From NCBI RefSeq assembly GCF_900112195.1, contig NZ_FOKR01000010.1:1-64000 (forward strand): a DNA stretch of 64,000 nucleotides. Direction: 5' to 3'. The notes beneath the pieces were generated by a model, which was given only the letters and a program-made list of their open reading frames with translations, did not search any database and was not told the origin of the DNA. This stretch comes from Butyrivibrio sp. YAB3001. GTDB taxonomy: Bacteria; Bacillota; Clostridia; Lachnospirales; Lachnospiraceae. Made by a program: the position numbers and the translations under genes. Positions within the stretch are counted from its first letter, which is position 1. The number at the start of each line of letters is the position of its first letter. This document shows, one piece after another, positions 48,831 through 57,719 of this stretch.

Positions 48831-51410
48831 TTAAACGGCATCTTCTTTGAGAGCTTCTATGATGTTATCATCCTTGATCTTGTTTATGCTAAGAGCCATG
48901 CTTATTCCCAGAATACCAAATACTGCAACCACGATAATTGCGTACATGAGCAGGTCTGGATTAAACGTAAACAGGCTGGAATCAAAAGTTTTGTACATGA
49001 GATAGCTCAGCAAAAGAGAAATCGGAAATCCCCATACGAGCGCCTTTATCCCATAAAGGAGAGTTTCAAGCCTTATCATCTTCTTAAAGCCTATATTTTC
49101 AAGGCCAACTGATTTGTACATGGCAAATTCTTTTCTCCTAAGAAGGACTCCTGTGGAGATTGTGTTTACAATATTTGCAATAGCAATTAGTGTTAGAAGA
49201 ATTGTAAAGCCGTACATTGCAGTCTTAAGTAAAAGAGTTATCGCATCCATTGCCTTCACAGCGTCTGTAAGGTCTGCGCAATAATAGCTATGATATCCGT
49301 TGTTTTCCAAAAGGGAATAGATTTTATCGTGCACTTCTTCATGCGTGGATGTTTCTACGGCAAGGTCTATCGTTAGCCTGTCTTCGGGAAGGACTTCTTT
49401 TGCCTTCTCATAGTACATGGATACCGGTACAAAAGTTGCAATGTTGGTCTTGGGAATCAGATCCAAAACCTTGTTGTTTGCATTATATTTCACAAAAGCT
49501 GCAATCTCGATAGCTGGAGGATTTCCCTGCTTTTCATCATAGTGAATAACCTGCCCAAGAATGCCATCATTAAAAATTTCACTGGGCTTTTTTTCATGGA
49601 AGAAGTCATTTAACAGGACACCCCTTAGCGTATCGCCATAATAGTCAGCTTTGTTAAGATTATTATCCTCAAGAATCCTGTTAAAATCCTCATCGTCTAC
49701 CACTACGACATCCATCACGCTGAAATCCAACTCGGTAAATGCCGGTAAAAGAAACTTTGAATCAGCTATATCTGTATTAGCGAGCTCGACTGTAGATTCA
49801 GGAGCTTTCTTGAATAAAAACTGAATCATGCTTGCACTGTATACATCATCAACTCCTTCAATATCAGTGATGGCACTGCGCAATTTATCACTTTCATTAT
49901 AGGCGCAGGAAGCCACAATCTGGTAAGGAATATCAAACTCATACTGATTGGCTCTGACAATTGAGTTGCAGAAATAATTGATGGAAAGGAACAGAATAAT
50001 TGAAACTGCTATGGTTGCTGTAATAACTTTCCCTTTCACACCATTTCTTTTTATGTTCTTGTAAGCAAGTTCCCCTTCATATCCAAAGATTTTTCTTATA
50101 AGAGGATTTACACGAAGATTTCTTGCTTTTACTTTGACTGTGTTATTCTGCCTAAGGGCATCTATAGGCATAACTTTGGCCGCTCTGATAGCCGGAATAA
50201 ATGTAGAGATAAGTATCGTAATTGCTGCGAAGAAAACAATTGCAGCGATAGCTGAAGGCGCACATACAATAGGAATGCTGCCCCTCATTCCTTCAGCCCC
50301 GGCAAGCATATCTGCTTCAAGAATTTTCCTTCCAAGAAAAGACAACGTGATTTTGGTTCCTATATATCCAAAGAAAAGACCAAGCGGTATTCCGACAAGT
50401 CCAAGGATAAGTCCTTCGTAGTATATTGAGAATCTCTTTTGCTTTGATGTAGCTCCGACACTTGCAAGCATTCCAAGATAGCGCATTCTCTCTGTAAGAG
50501 ACATACCTATGGAGTTGAAAATCAGGATAACCGATGTAACTATAACAATTCCAAGAGCCACAGCCATCATTACAAAAAATGACTTATAAGTCCCTCCGCT
50601 TTCTTCAAATGCAAAGCAGCTGAGGAGATATTCTGTGTTGTAGGCACGCTTTTCAATTCCGTATTCCGAAACGATATTCTTGAGCTGCTTAAGCGCGGTA
50701 TGATCACATTTTTTTAAGGTGATGATTACCTGAGACTTGATTTTATCAGGAAAATAACCATCATCCAATCCTCTAAGAATATCCCAGCCATCGGTTGGTC
50801 TGTTTCCGTGAAGAATTGCAGTCACCGTGCATGTTTCAATTCCCAAAGACTTAAACTTTTCATCAGATCTGTAGTTTCCCGCAAGATATATAAAGCCTTC
50901 CAGATCATCATCAATATATCTGTAGCCCTGTTCAAATGTAAGGGTGTCTCCAACTCTGAGATTTTCCAGCCCATTATCAATAAGGAACTGCTCTTCAACT
51001 GCTATCTCGGAAGAGTTTTGTGGAAGCTTACCTTCATATTCAGATACTACTTTCATATTTATGAAGTCTGCGTTCACATGATCTATATTTCCGACTCTGA
51101 ACCTATTTTCCTTATCGTTTATAAGCCTTATTCCGGTATTATTTTCTTCCACTTCACGAAGTCCAACCGAAGCAATCCTGCTATCATTGATAAGTGATGT
51201 ATATTGCTTACTGCTAATTTCATCAAACTGTGCGTGTACATTTCCGCCTGACTGTATTGCCAGAAGTCCAAAGAACTTAAAGAATGAAAAAACGCCAAGG
51301 ACTATCGCACTTATAAGTGCTGTAGATGCTGCAATTCCGAGGATTGTTACGATGGATCTTTTCTTGTTTCCTAGAAGATGTCTTAATGTAAGTTTTGAAA
51401 TGATATTCAT
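48831..51410 (-). CDS. FtsX-type ABC transporter permease (MacB/Bce-like)
   Basis: 859 residues. One membrane segment at the N-terminus, a large external region (about 45-270), three membrane segments forming an FtsX domain (about 275-415), then a second copy of this arrangement with external region (about 490-720) and C-terminal FtsX domain. Such permeases with their ATPase export peptides or transmit mechanical signals rather than import. It overlaps the ATPase gene by four bases. Together with the sensor kinase and regulator upstream it resembles antimicrobial-peptide detoxification modules. Confidence 0.9.
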   Translation of the reverse strand: MNIISKLTLRHLLGNKKRSIVTILGIAASTALISAIVLGVFSFFKFFGLLAIQSGGNVHAQFDEISSKQYTSLINDSRIASVGLREVEENNTGIRLINDKENRFRVGNIDHVNADFINMKVVSEYEGKLPQNSSEIAVEEQFLIDNGLENLRVGDTLTFEQGYRYIDDDLEGFIYLAGNYRSDEKFKSLGIETCTVTAILHGNRPTDGWDILRGLDDGYFPDKIKSQVIITLKKCDHTALKQLKNIVSEYGIEKRAYNTEYLLSCFAFEESGGTYKSFFVMMAVALGIVIVTSVILIFNSIGMSLTERMRYLGMLASVGATSKQKRFSIYYEGLILGLVGIPLGLFFGYIGTKITLSFLGRKILEADMLAGAEGMRGSIPIVCAPSAIAAIVFFAAITILISTFIPAIRAAKVMPIDALRQNNTVKVKARNLRVNPLIRKIFGYEGELAYKNIKRNGVKGKVITATIAVSIILFLSINYFCNSIVRANQYEFDIPYQIVASCAYNESDKLRSAITDIEGVDDVYSASMIQFLFKKAPESTVELANTDIADSKFLLPAFTELDFSVMDVVVVDDEDFNRILEDNNLNKADYYGDTLRGVLLNDFFHEKKPSEIFNDGILGQVIHYDEKQGNPPAIEIAAFVKYNANNKVLDLIPKTNIATFVPVSMYYEKAKEVLPEDRLTIDLAVETSTHEEVHDKIYSLLENNGYHSYYCADLTDAVKAMDAITLLLKTAMYGFTILLTLIAIANIVNTISTGVLLRRKEFAMYKSVGLENIGFKKMIRLETLLYGIKALVWGFPISLLLSYLMYKTFDSSLFTFNPDLLMYAIIVVAVFGILGISMALSINKIKDDNIIEALKEDAV

Positions 51411-52102
51411 GATGCCATCACCCCTTCCTTCTTGCTATCATGGGTGATCCTGCCGTCTTCAATCGTAATTACCCTGTCCGCAGAAAGAGCTATCCTCTCA
51501 TCATGAGTGATAATGATGACGGTCTGGTTATTTTCCTTATTGAATTTCCGTAAAAGAGATATGATTTCCTTACTGTTCTCAGAATCCAGATTACCTGTAG
51601 GTTCATCTGCCAGTAAAAGAGCAGGATGATTCATCAGCGCTCTTCCGATAGATACTCTTTGCTGCTGACCACCGGAGAGCTGATTTGGCAGATGGGATAA
51701 TCGTTCCTTTAATCCAAGCTTTTCAACCAGGTCACTTAAGAGCTTTTTATCCGGCTTTTTTCCATCAAGCAAGATCGGAAGTGTCATATTCTCTTCCACG
51801 TTCAGGATAGGAATAAGGTTATAAAACTGGTAGATAAGACCTATATTTCTTCTGCGAAAGATTGCAAGCTTAGTCTCATCAAGTTTGCCGATGTCTGTTC
51901 CGGCAATGTTACAGGTTCCCGATGTGGGAACATCTACTCCGCCAAGGATATGAAGAAGTGTCGATTTTCCGGAACCGGAAGGCCCTACTATTGCAACAAA
52001 CTCTCCCTGTTCTATATCAAAAGAAACATCTTTAAGTGCATCTACTCTTGTTTCTCCTGTTCCATATACCTTGCAAAGGTTTCTGATTTCCAAAATGTTC
52101 AT
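51407..52102 (-). CDS. ABC transporter ATPase (LolD/MacB type)
   Basis: 231 residues. Walker [11 protein letters not shown]-loop LIYQFYNLIPIL, signature LSGGQQQR, Walker B LLLADEPTGNLDSE, H-loop ITHDERIA. The family pairs with FtsX-type permeases, here the overlapping downstream gene. Its own start is preceded by about 110 bases after the histidine kinase gene, which may hold a separate promoter activated by the adjacent response regulator. Confidence 0.92.
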   Translation of the reverse strand: MNILEIRNLCKVYGTGETRVDALKDVSFDIEQGEFVAIVGPSGSGKSTLLHILGGVDVPTSGTCNIAGTDIGKLDETKLAIFRRRNIGLIYQFYNLIPILNVEENMTLPILLDGKKPDKKLLSDLVEKLGLKERLSHLPNQLSGGQQQRVSIGRALMNHPALLLADEPTGNLDSENSKEIISLLRKFNKENNQTVIIITHDERIALSADRVITIEDGRITHDSKKEGVMAS

Positions 52103-52211
52103 TTTAATTGTGGCTCCCTTCTCATGATTTTGTGTTTCTGAGATAAGGTTATAACTTTATCATTACAATCAAGTGACTTTAATATTACAGAATTGTAAGA
52201 TTTGATTTTCA

Positions 52212-53243
52212 TTAAATGATCGTTTTATAAAACTTCACGGAAAACTTGGTTCCGGCTCCTTCTGTGCTTTCCACAACGATATCGCCGTGCTGGCCGTTCA
52301 TAATGGTCTTTGCCAGAGCCAGGCCTATGCCGACACTGTTTTTTCCTGCGTTTTTCCCTTTATAGAATCGTTCAAAAATATGCGGAAGATCCTCCGTGGA
52401 AATTCCACATCCTGTATCTTCTATAATTATTTCATTGTAGATATTTGTGTCAGATGCGCTGATTGTAAGCGTGCCTCCGCTTTCCATATGTTCAATACAG
52501 TTTTTTACAATGTTCTGGATAGCTTCTATGGTCCAGTTTATATCGCAATTAATGTCAAAATTTGCAGCAGCCACATTATTGTCTTTTGACGCATCCAAAT
52601 ATATGCATGAGCAGGTGATATCTTTAAGCTCCATCTGAATTTCAAAAGGTTTTATAACTTCCCTGACAAGGGCATCCACTGCAACTTTCTCGGTTTTCAT
52701 CGCTATTGTTCCGGCATCGATCTTTGACAATTTCAAAAGTGTCTGAATAAGCCAGTTCATTCTGTCAAGCTGGTTTGATTGTGTCTGCAAAAACTCAATA
52801 CGTTTATCTTTATCGTCTTCCGATTTTAAAAGGTCATTCATGACTATCATAGATGTCAGCGGAGTTTTTAGCTGATGACTGATATCAGCTATTGCATTGG
52901 ACAGAGCCACCTTATCTTTTGTTAAAAGATTTTTCTGATAGTTTAGTGTTGTGGTGGCTTTATAGATATTGGTTTTAAGGAGAGATATCTCGCCCTCTTC
53001 CTGATCAAGAATGTTTAGTGCTTCACCACCTGCAAGAACACTTACAAGGTAAGAGTTTAGAGCATCCAAATCTTTATATCTGCGGATAGTCGTAACAGCA
53101 AACATTGTAGTAAGCGTTATTCCAAGCATGAGCATTATAAAAAATGCAGATACACCGCAAAAAGCATATCCGCATATAGAAGCAGCAACTGTTAGTACAG
53201 CTGCTGCAACAATCATATATTTGAATTCCTTATTATTCAGCAT
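52212..53243 (-). CDS. Sensor histidine kinase (short intramembrane type)
   Basis: 343 residues from ATG 53243; an in-frame TTG lies five codons upstream. Two membrane segments (about 8-50) follow each other with hardly any external loop, the layout of kinases that sense through a partner transporter. H-box ADISHQLKTPLTSM, N-box QNIVKNCIEHM, G1 EDTGCGIS, F-box HIFERFYKG and G2 SVGIGLALAK are intact. It is downstream of the OmpR-type regulator, separated by about 115 bases with a hairpin, and upstream of the ABC genes it probably controls. Confidence 0.9.
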   Translation of the reverse strand: MLNNKEFKYMIVAAAVLTVAASICGYAFCGVSAFFIMLMLGITLTTMFAVTTIRRYKDLDALNSYLVSVLAGGEALNILDQEEGEISLLKTNIYKATTTLNYQKNLLTKDKVALSNAIADISHQLKTPLTSMIVMNDLLKSEDDKDKRIEFLQTQSNQLDRMNWLIQTLLKLSKIDAGTIAMKTEKVAVDALVREVIKPFEIQMELKDITCSCIYLDASKDNNVAAANFDINCDINWTIEAIQNIVKNCIEHMESGGTLTISASDTNIYNEIIIEDTGCGISTEDLPHIFERFYKGKNAGKNSVGIGLALAKTIMNGQHGDIVVESTEGAGTKFSVKFYKTII

Positions 53244-53288
53244 ACAAAGTATCCCCAAACTTTTATCTGTATTTATACATTGATGAAC

Positions 53289-53313
53289 GAAATCCGCAGC
53301 AGGCGCGGATTTC
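53289..53313. repeat. Hairpin between response regulator and kinase genes
   Basis: GAAATCCGC / GCGGATTTC, a 9-bp perfect stem with a 7-base loop and no T-tract; it may tune relative expression or stabilise one part of the transcript. Confidence 0.5.
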
Positions 53314-53359
53314 TGTATGTTTATTTAAGAATATATTATATAGTTCAAATTTATATTGA

Positions 53360-54070
53360 TTATTTCTCCACAATATATCCCAGGCCTCTTACGGTTTTTA
53401 TAATCTGAGGATCTGCAGGATCTTTTTCAATCTTGTCTCTAAGTCTTTTTATGTAGACAGTAAGAGTATTATCATTTACAAAATCGCCGCTGACATCCCA
53501 CATGTCCTCAAGGAGCTGACTTCTGGACATTACATTTCCTCTATTGTTGCAAAAAGCAAGGAGCAGTCTGTATTCAAGAGCGGTAAGTTCAACTATTTCT
53601 TCTTTGCCGGTAGTGTCATCAAGTATACCAACCTTGGCTTCACTTGTATGAATGCGGACATTTTTTATTGAAAGGATTCCGTTTCCATCAGAAGCAGAGG
53701 CGGACATACCCTTACCACTCCTTCTAAGAACAGTCTTGATTCTTGCCATAAGCTCATTTATCCTGAAAGGCTTACATACATAATCGTCAGCCCCCATCTC
53801 AAGGCCCATGACAACATTGACTTCGGCATCACTTGCTGTCAGGAAGATTACCGGAACGTCTTCTTTTTCTTTGATGAATTTGCAAACATCATAGCCATTC
53901 CCATCCGGAAGGTTGATATCAAGTATGCATATATCAAACGTATTTGTTTTCCATGTTGCAAGTGCATCAGCCTTGGTACGCACATGGATGGCTTCATAGC
54001 CCTCTTTTTCCAAAGAGTATTTAAGTCCCATTGCAATTGCATCATCATCTTCCAACAAAAATACCTTCAT
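53360..54070 (-). CDS. OmpR-family response regulator
   Basis: 236 residues. Receiver domain 1-120 with the acidic pair EDDD (7-10), phospho-acceptor Asp in ICILDINLPDG (about 52), Thr in FLTASD and Lys in CKPF. The winged-helix domain (about 140-236) has LTALEYRLLLAF and NTLTVYIKRLRDKIE, the OmpR recognition helix, ending VRGLGYIVEK. An insertion of about 20 residues links the domains. It is first in the two-component/ABC series and has GGGGA upstream of its ATG. Confidence 0.92.
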   Translation of the reverse strand: MKVFLLEDDDAIAMGLKYSLEKEGYEAIHVRTKADALATWKTNTFDICILDINLPDGNGYDVCKFIKEKEDVPVIFLTASDAEVNVVMGLEMGADDYVCKPFRINELMARIKTVLRRSGKGMSASASDGNGILSIKNVRIHTSEAKVGILDDTTGKEEIVELTALEYRLLLAFCNNRGNVMSRSQLLEDMWDVSGDFVNDNTLTVYIKRLRDKIEKDPADPQIIKTVRGLGYIVEK

Positions 54071-54147
54071 CTCAGATTCCCCTTACCTCCACTGCTTGCG
54101 CATTTTCTTTATGCTCAGTAATAAGATTATTAAATAAATAAAAACAT

Positions 54148-55155
54148 TTAGCTAAGTCTGATTTTATACTTTTCAAGATTTACGTTATCTTCCTCTAAAA
54201 AGACTGTTTCTACGTATTCTCCGCCATTGGCAAGGATGGTTTTCTTGCTTGCCTCATTATCAGGAAGACAACTAACATAGATTTCCTCAAATCCGAAGCT
54301 TGAAAGGAAATCTAATGCTTTTGCAAGCATTCTTTTTGCATAGCCTTTACCTCTTTCGGAGGGGCGAACTGAATAGCCTACATGCCCTGTATATTTCTTC
54401 ATTCTCTCGGTTAGAACATTGTGAACCTGCATGCAGCCTACCATTTTCATATCGGATTTTCTTATGACCAAGAGCACATTTCCCCATGCGCCATGTTCAT
54501 CCGCTTTTCTCCTTGGATTTGCCCAGCCTATGCAATAATCAACGTATTCCTGAATATCGGGCATTCTTTTCATAGAAAAGCATCCGTCAAAAGATGAATC
54601 TGCGTCCAGCATTTCCTGCCTGTAAGCTGCAATTTCTTTTGCATAGTCCATCGAAGGTTCTACAAAAAGAAGCTCTTCCTCAGAAAAGTCCTGTCCGGGA
54701 GCGTATACGACACTGAATTTCTCGCATATAATGCGTGATTCCTGATTAAATGGCATATCTGTTTCATCAAGGCATTCCTTGAAAAATTCAGTGTGTACAT
54801 CGCGCCAATATTGTAGCGATCTATCGCCTTCACCTTCTGCATATGCATGGAATGGGGGCACATCGCCAAATGCTCTCACATACACATCATAATTTCTGAT
54901 CACGCATACAGCCTCATCGTTGCTGTCTAAGATCACGCTATAATCGCCCGGCTGTGGAATCTCATCCAGAACATCTTCCATGACATACTCATCGTAAGAA
55001 CTGGCTGTTCCAAATTTTTTACCCTTTAAAACCAGCTGCGCAAGTTTGTCAGTATCTCCTTCTTCAATTCCACCAAAGCCCCATGCCTCATAAGGTGTAT
55101 TGATATCAATATTCTTCTTAGAGCAAAATTCTGCCCATAATTCTTTTTCTGTCAT
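54148..55155 (-). CDS. ASCH-domain / GNAT acetyltransferase fusion
   Basis: 335 residues. The N-terminal 150 form an ASCH domain (an RNA- or nucleotide-binding fold): AWGFGGIEEGDTDKLAQLVLKGKKFGTASS, DEIPQPGDYSVILDS and ending ICEKFSVVY. Residues 160-335 are a GNAT domain of the RimJ/RimL type with the acetyl-CoA loop VRPSERGKGYAKRML and the NEASKKTILANGGE motif. ASCH-GNAT fusions occur in Firmicutes; the acceptor is unknown, though the ASCH part hints at RNA or translation. It lies upstream of the response regulator on the same strand, about 80 bases away. Confidence 0.82.
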   Translation of the reverse strand: MTEKELWAEFCSKKNIDINTPYEAWGFGGIEEGDTDKLAQLVLKGKKFGTASSYDEYVMEDVLDEIPQPGDYSVILDSNDEAVCVIRNYDVYVRAFGDVPPFHAYAEGEGDRSLQYWRDVHTEFFKECLDETDMPFNQESRIICEKFSVVYAPGQDFSEEELLFVEPSMDYAKEIAAYRQEMLDADSSFDGCFSMKRMPDIQEYVDYCIGWANPRRKADEHGAWGNVLLVIRKSDMKMVGCMQVHNVLTERMKKYTGHVGYSVRPSERGKGYAKRMLAKALDFLSSFGFEEIYVSCLPDNEASKKTILANGGEYVETVFLEEDNVNLEKYKIRLS

Positions 55156-55277
55156 CGTGTCATCCTCCTGTTGTCGTTGAAATGATTCAGTAGTGGCCGT
55201 TGTAAGCGTACATGGCCATTATAAGGTATAGACGAAGCTAAGGTAAAGTATTATCATTTCTTTTTGGAGGAAAAACA

Positions 55278-55730
55278 ATGTTTGAGCCATTCTTTTTGAT
55301 CCCGTTCATTTTTGTGGCGGGTGTATGGGGATTCTTTTTATTGAATTTTGCAGGGAATAATCGAAGATTTTTAAAAGATGACCTTATATATAAAAATGAG
55401 AAGCAAGTGAAAGATGCTAAGAGTTCCATGAGAATAATTCATCTTATGGCGCCGGTTTGGTTTATTGTGGTTGCTGCGGTAATTCTTTTTTTGGTAAATG
55501 CCTATCATCCGTTTATTCGATTTAGCGTTGTAGGCGCAGCACTGATTGCAGGAGGTGTTTTCTTTACCTATCTTGGGTGGGCGCTTGGAATGATCTTCAA
55601 AGGAACCAAGGATGCTCCGGGAGATAAGGATGCGAAGTTCTTTTCCAGAGCATTCATGATTTCCTTTATGAGTTCAGGTCTTATACTGGTGGCATTTGGA
55701 ATAATGATATGCATGTCGCCTTTTGCATGA
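55278..55730 (+). CDS. Four-helix membrane protein of unknown function
   Basis: 150 residues. Hydrophobic segments at about 5-25, 55-72, 78-102 and 125-148, with a positively charged cytoplasmic loop at 28-50 (NNRRFLKDDLIYKNEKQVKDAK). No family recognised. GGAGG precedes the ATG by seven bases. It is one of few plus-strand genes in this half of the window and has no co-directional neighbour. Confidence 0.7.
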   Translation: MFEPFFLIPFIFVAGVWGFFLLNFAGNNRRFLKDDLIYKNEKQVKDAKSSMRIIHLMAPVWFIVVAAVILFLVNAYHPFIRFSVVGAALIAGGVFFTYLGWALGMIFKGTKDAPGDKDAKFFSRAFMISFMSSGLILVAFGIMICMSPFA

Positions 55731-55784
55731 ATTTTTATCTGTTGCAATAACAAGTGATTTTTTTCGATGGCATATGATGCCTGA

Positions 55785-56690
55785 TCACAGGTTCCCTTCT
55801 TTTGAATTATAGGAGCCACGTATATAATTTCCTATATCTGTTATACAAAGAAGCGTCACTACAAGAAAAATACCGGGAATCAGTATTATCCACCAAGAGC
55901 TTGTCAGAAGAGCTTTTTCTGACAAGCTAAGCATACTTCCCCAGGTTATGATCTCAACCGGGAGGCCAATTCCAAGGAAACTCAAGGTCGACTCGGAAAC
56001 AATGGCGCTTCTTACACTCATTACGATCATGAACATGATACTGCTCATGAAATTAGGTGCAAGATGCTTAAACAGCACATGCATAAAGCTTCCGCCCATC
56101 ATTTTGGAGATTAGGACGTATTCTTCGCTTCTTATCTTTCTTACTTCTGCGCGGACAATCTTAGCAATGCTCATCCAGCTGGTAATGCCTATAATGACAG
56201 ATATTCCAAGGAAATTTCTCTGTCCTAGGGCAGCCTGCATAAATACAACCAGAAGAATCGAAGGAATGCTAAGAAGAATCTCCGTAAATCTCATCATGAT
56301 ATTATCGACAGTTTCTCCGGCAACTCCGCTCAAAGTTCCATAAACAACAGCTATAAACGAAGATATAACTGTAGCTACAGTACCGATAATAAGGGACTTT
56401 CTTCCTCCGAACCATATCATCGACCAGATATCTCTGCCAAGCGTATCTGTCCCAAAGATATGTCCGCTTCCCGGTGCCCTGTTTATTTCATCAAGAAACA
56501 TTCTGGATGGATCATGTGTCATGATAAGTTCGCAAAAAAGACATCCCAGAATAATAAGCACAAGAATTACAACAGATAATATGGGAATGCCTTTGATAAA
56601 CGGCTTTCGTGCTTCCTGCGTTTCATCTTTTTTGCTATATTGTGTTCCAACTATTTCAAAATTATTCAAAACTTTATTTACTTGCATCAT
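55785..56690 (-). CDS. Oligopeptide ABC transporter permease (DppC/OppC)
   Basis: 301 residues. A soluble N-terminal stretch leads to six membrane segments with the OppC hallmarks HIFGTDTLGRDIWSMIWFGGR and RTEILLSIPSILLVVF-like sequence, and the coupling loop RAEVRKIRSEEYVLISKMMGGS. The ATG overlaps the end of dppB by 17 bases. It is the last gene of the importer operon. Substrates are probably short peptides, although nickel or other ligands use related systems. Confidence 0.92.
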   Translation of the reverse strand: MMQVNKVLNNFEIVGTQYSKKDETQEARKPFIKGIPILSVVILVLIILGCLFCELIMTHDPSRMFLDEINRAPGSGHIFGTDTLGRDIWSMIWFGGRKSLIIGTVATVISSFIAVVYGTLSGVAGETVDNIMMRFTEILLSIPSILLVVFMQAALGQRNFLGISVIIGITSWMSIAKIVRAEVRKIRSEEYVLISKMMGGSFMHVLFKHLAPNFMSSIMFMIVMSVRSAIVSESTLSFLGIGLPVEIITWGSMLSLSEKALLTSSWWIILIPGIFLVVTLLCITDIGNYIRGSYNSKEGNL

Positions 56691-57717
56691 CCATCATCTC
56701 CCGATGAGAAACTATTTCCATAAGATCTTTCATCTTATCCTGAGCTTTCATTCGCTGATCAATCTTTTCGCTAATGGTCTGACCGATTATGTTGCCGATA
56801 ATTACAACGATTCCTGTTATCACCGTGAGCACCATAAGCATGTTGTAGTCGTGGTATTTGGCGCTTTCAAAAGAAAGAGTGCCAATGCCCGGGTATGAGA
56901 AAACCATTTCAACTATGTATGTACCTTCTAAAATGTGATTCATGGAAATGGCCATAATGGCAATCATTGTAGGCATAAGATTTCGTACACAGTGTTTCCA
57001 CATTACATTTCTTTTGCTGATGCCCTTTGCTCTTGCAAGAAGCACGTACTCCTGCCTGATTTCCTCAAGGAGCTTATTTCTTAGCATATATGCGTAGTAC
57101 CAGAGGTGGCTCATAACAACGACTATTAGTGGAAGAATTAAGTGCTCAATCCTGCTTCCTATATCGTTAGCTCTTCCTATGGCATAAGCGCCGCTACTTG
57201 GCAAAAGATGCCACATAACCGCAAAGAATAAGATGAGGACCAGTGAAAGCCAAAACTCTGGAATACAGCTGGTAATTGTTCCAATTCTGCAAATGATCCT
57301 ATCCGCAAGGCTGTTTTCTCTATATGCGCATGCAACGGCAAGAAGGAGCGCCAGCCCAAAGGTTATGACAAAGCCTATGCCTCCTAGTAGTAAGGTGTTT
57401 AGAAGTCTTCCTGCAATTACCGTCATAACATTCTGTTTATATTTAAAAGAAATACCAAAATCTCCTGAAAGAGCCGCTTTTAGCCACTTAAAATACTGCC
57501 CGATGATCGGTCCGTCAAGACCAAGTCTCTCATAGGCGTGCATTCTTTCAGCAGTACTCATTCTCTCAACCCTGTCTCCATAGTAGGAAGCAAGCGGGTC
57601 TCCCGGAGCCAGCCTTGACATAAAAAATGTGATAAGAGAAAGCAAGAAGACGGAAATCAGCACAATAATTATTTTATTTATCAACGATTCCAGTTTGATT
57701 TTATTCCTAAGATTCAT
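56674..57717 (-). CDS. Oligopeptide ABC transporter permease (DppB/OppB)
   Basis: 347 residues. N-terminal helix, periplasmic-type region with APGDPLASYYGDRV, then five membrane segments and the coupling loop REYVLLARAKGISKRNVMWKHCVRN in slightly varied form. It starts two bases after the ATPase stop, whose last codons (AAGGAG) supply its ribosome binding site. Forms the channel with DppC. Confidence 0.92.
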   Translation of the reverse strand: MNLRNKIKLESLINKIIIVLISVFLLSLITFFMSRLAPGDPLASYYGDRVERMSTAERMHAYERLGLDGPIIGQYFKWLKAALSGDFGISFKYKQNVMTVIAGRLLNTLLLGGIGFVITFGLALLLAVACAYRENSLADRIICRIGTITSCIPEFWLSLVLILFFAVMWHLLPSSGAYAIGRANDIGSRIEHLILPLIVVVMSHLWYYAYMLRNKLLEEIRQEYVLLARAKGISKRNVMWKHCVRNLMPTMIAIMAISMNHILEGTYIVEMVFSYPGIGTLSFESAKYHDYNMLMVLTVITGIVVIIGNIIGQTISEKIDQRMKAQDKMKDLMEIVSHREMMDDASK

Positions 57718-57719
57718 TC

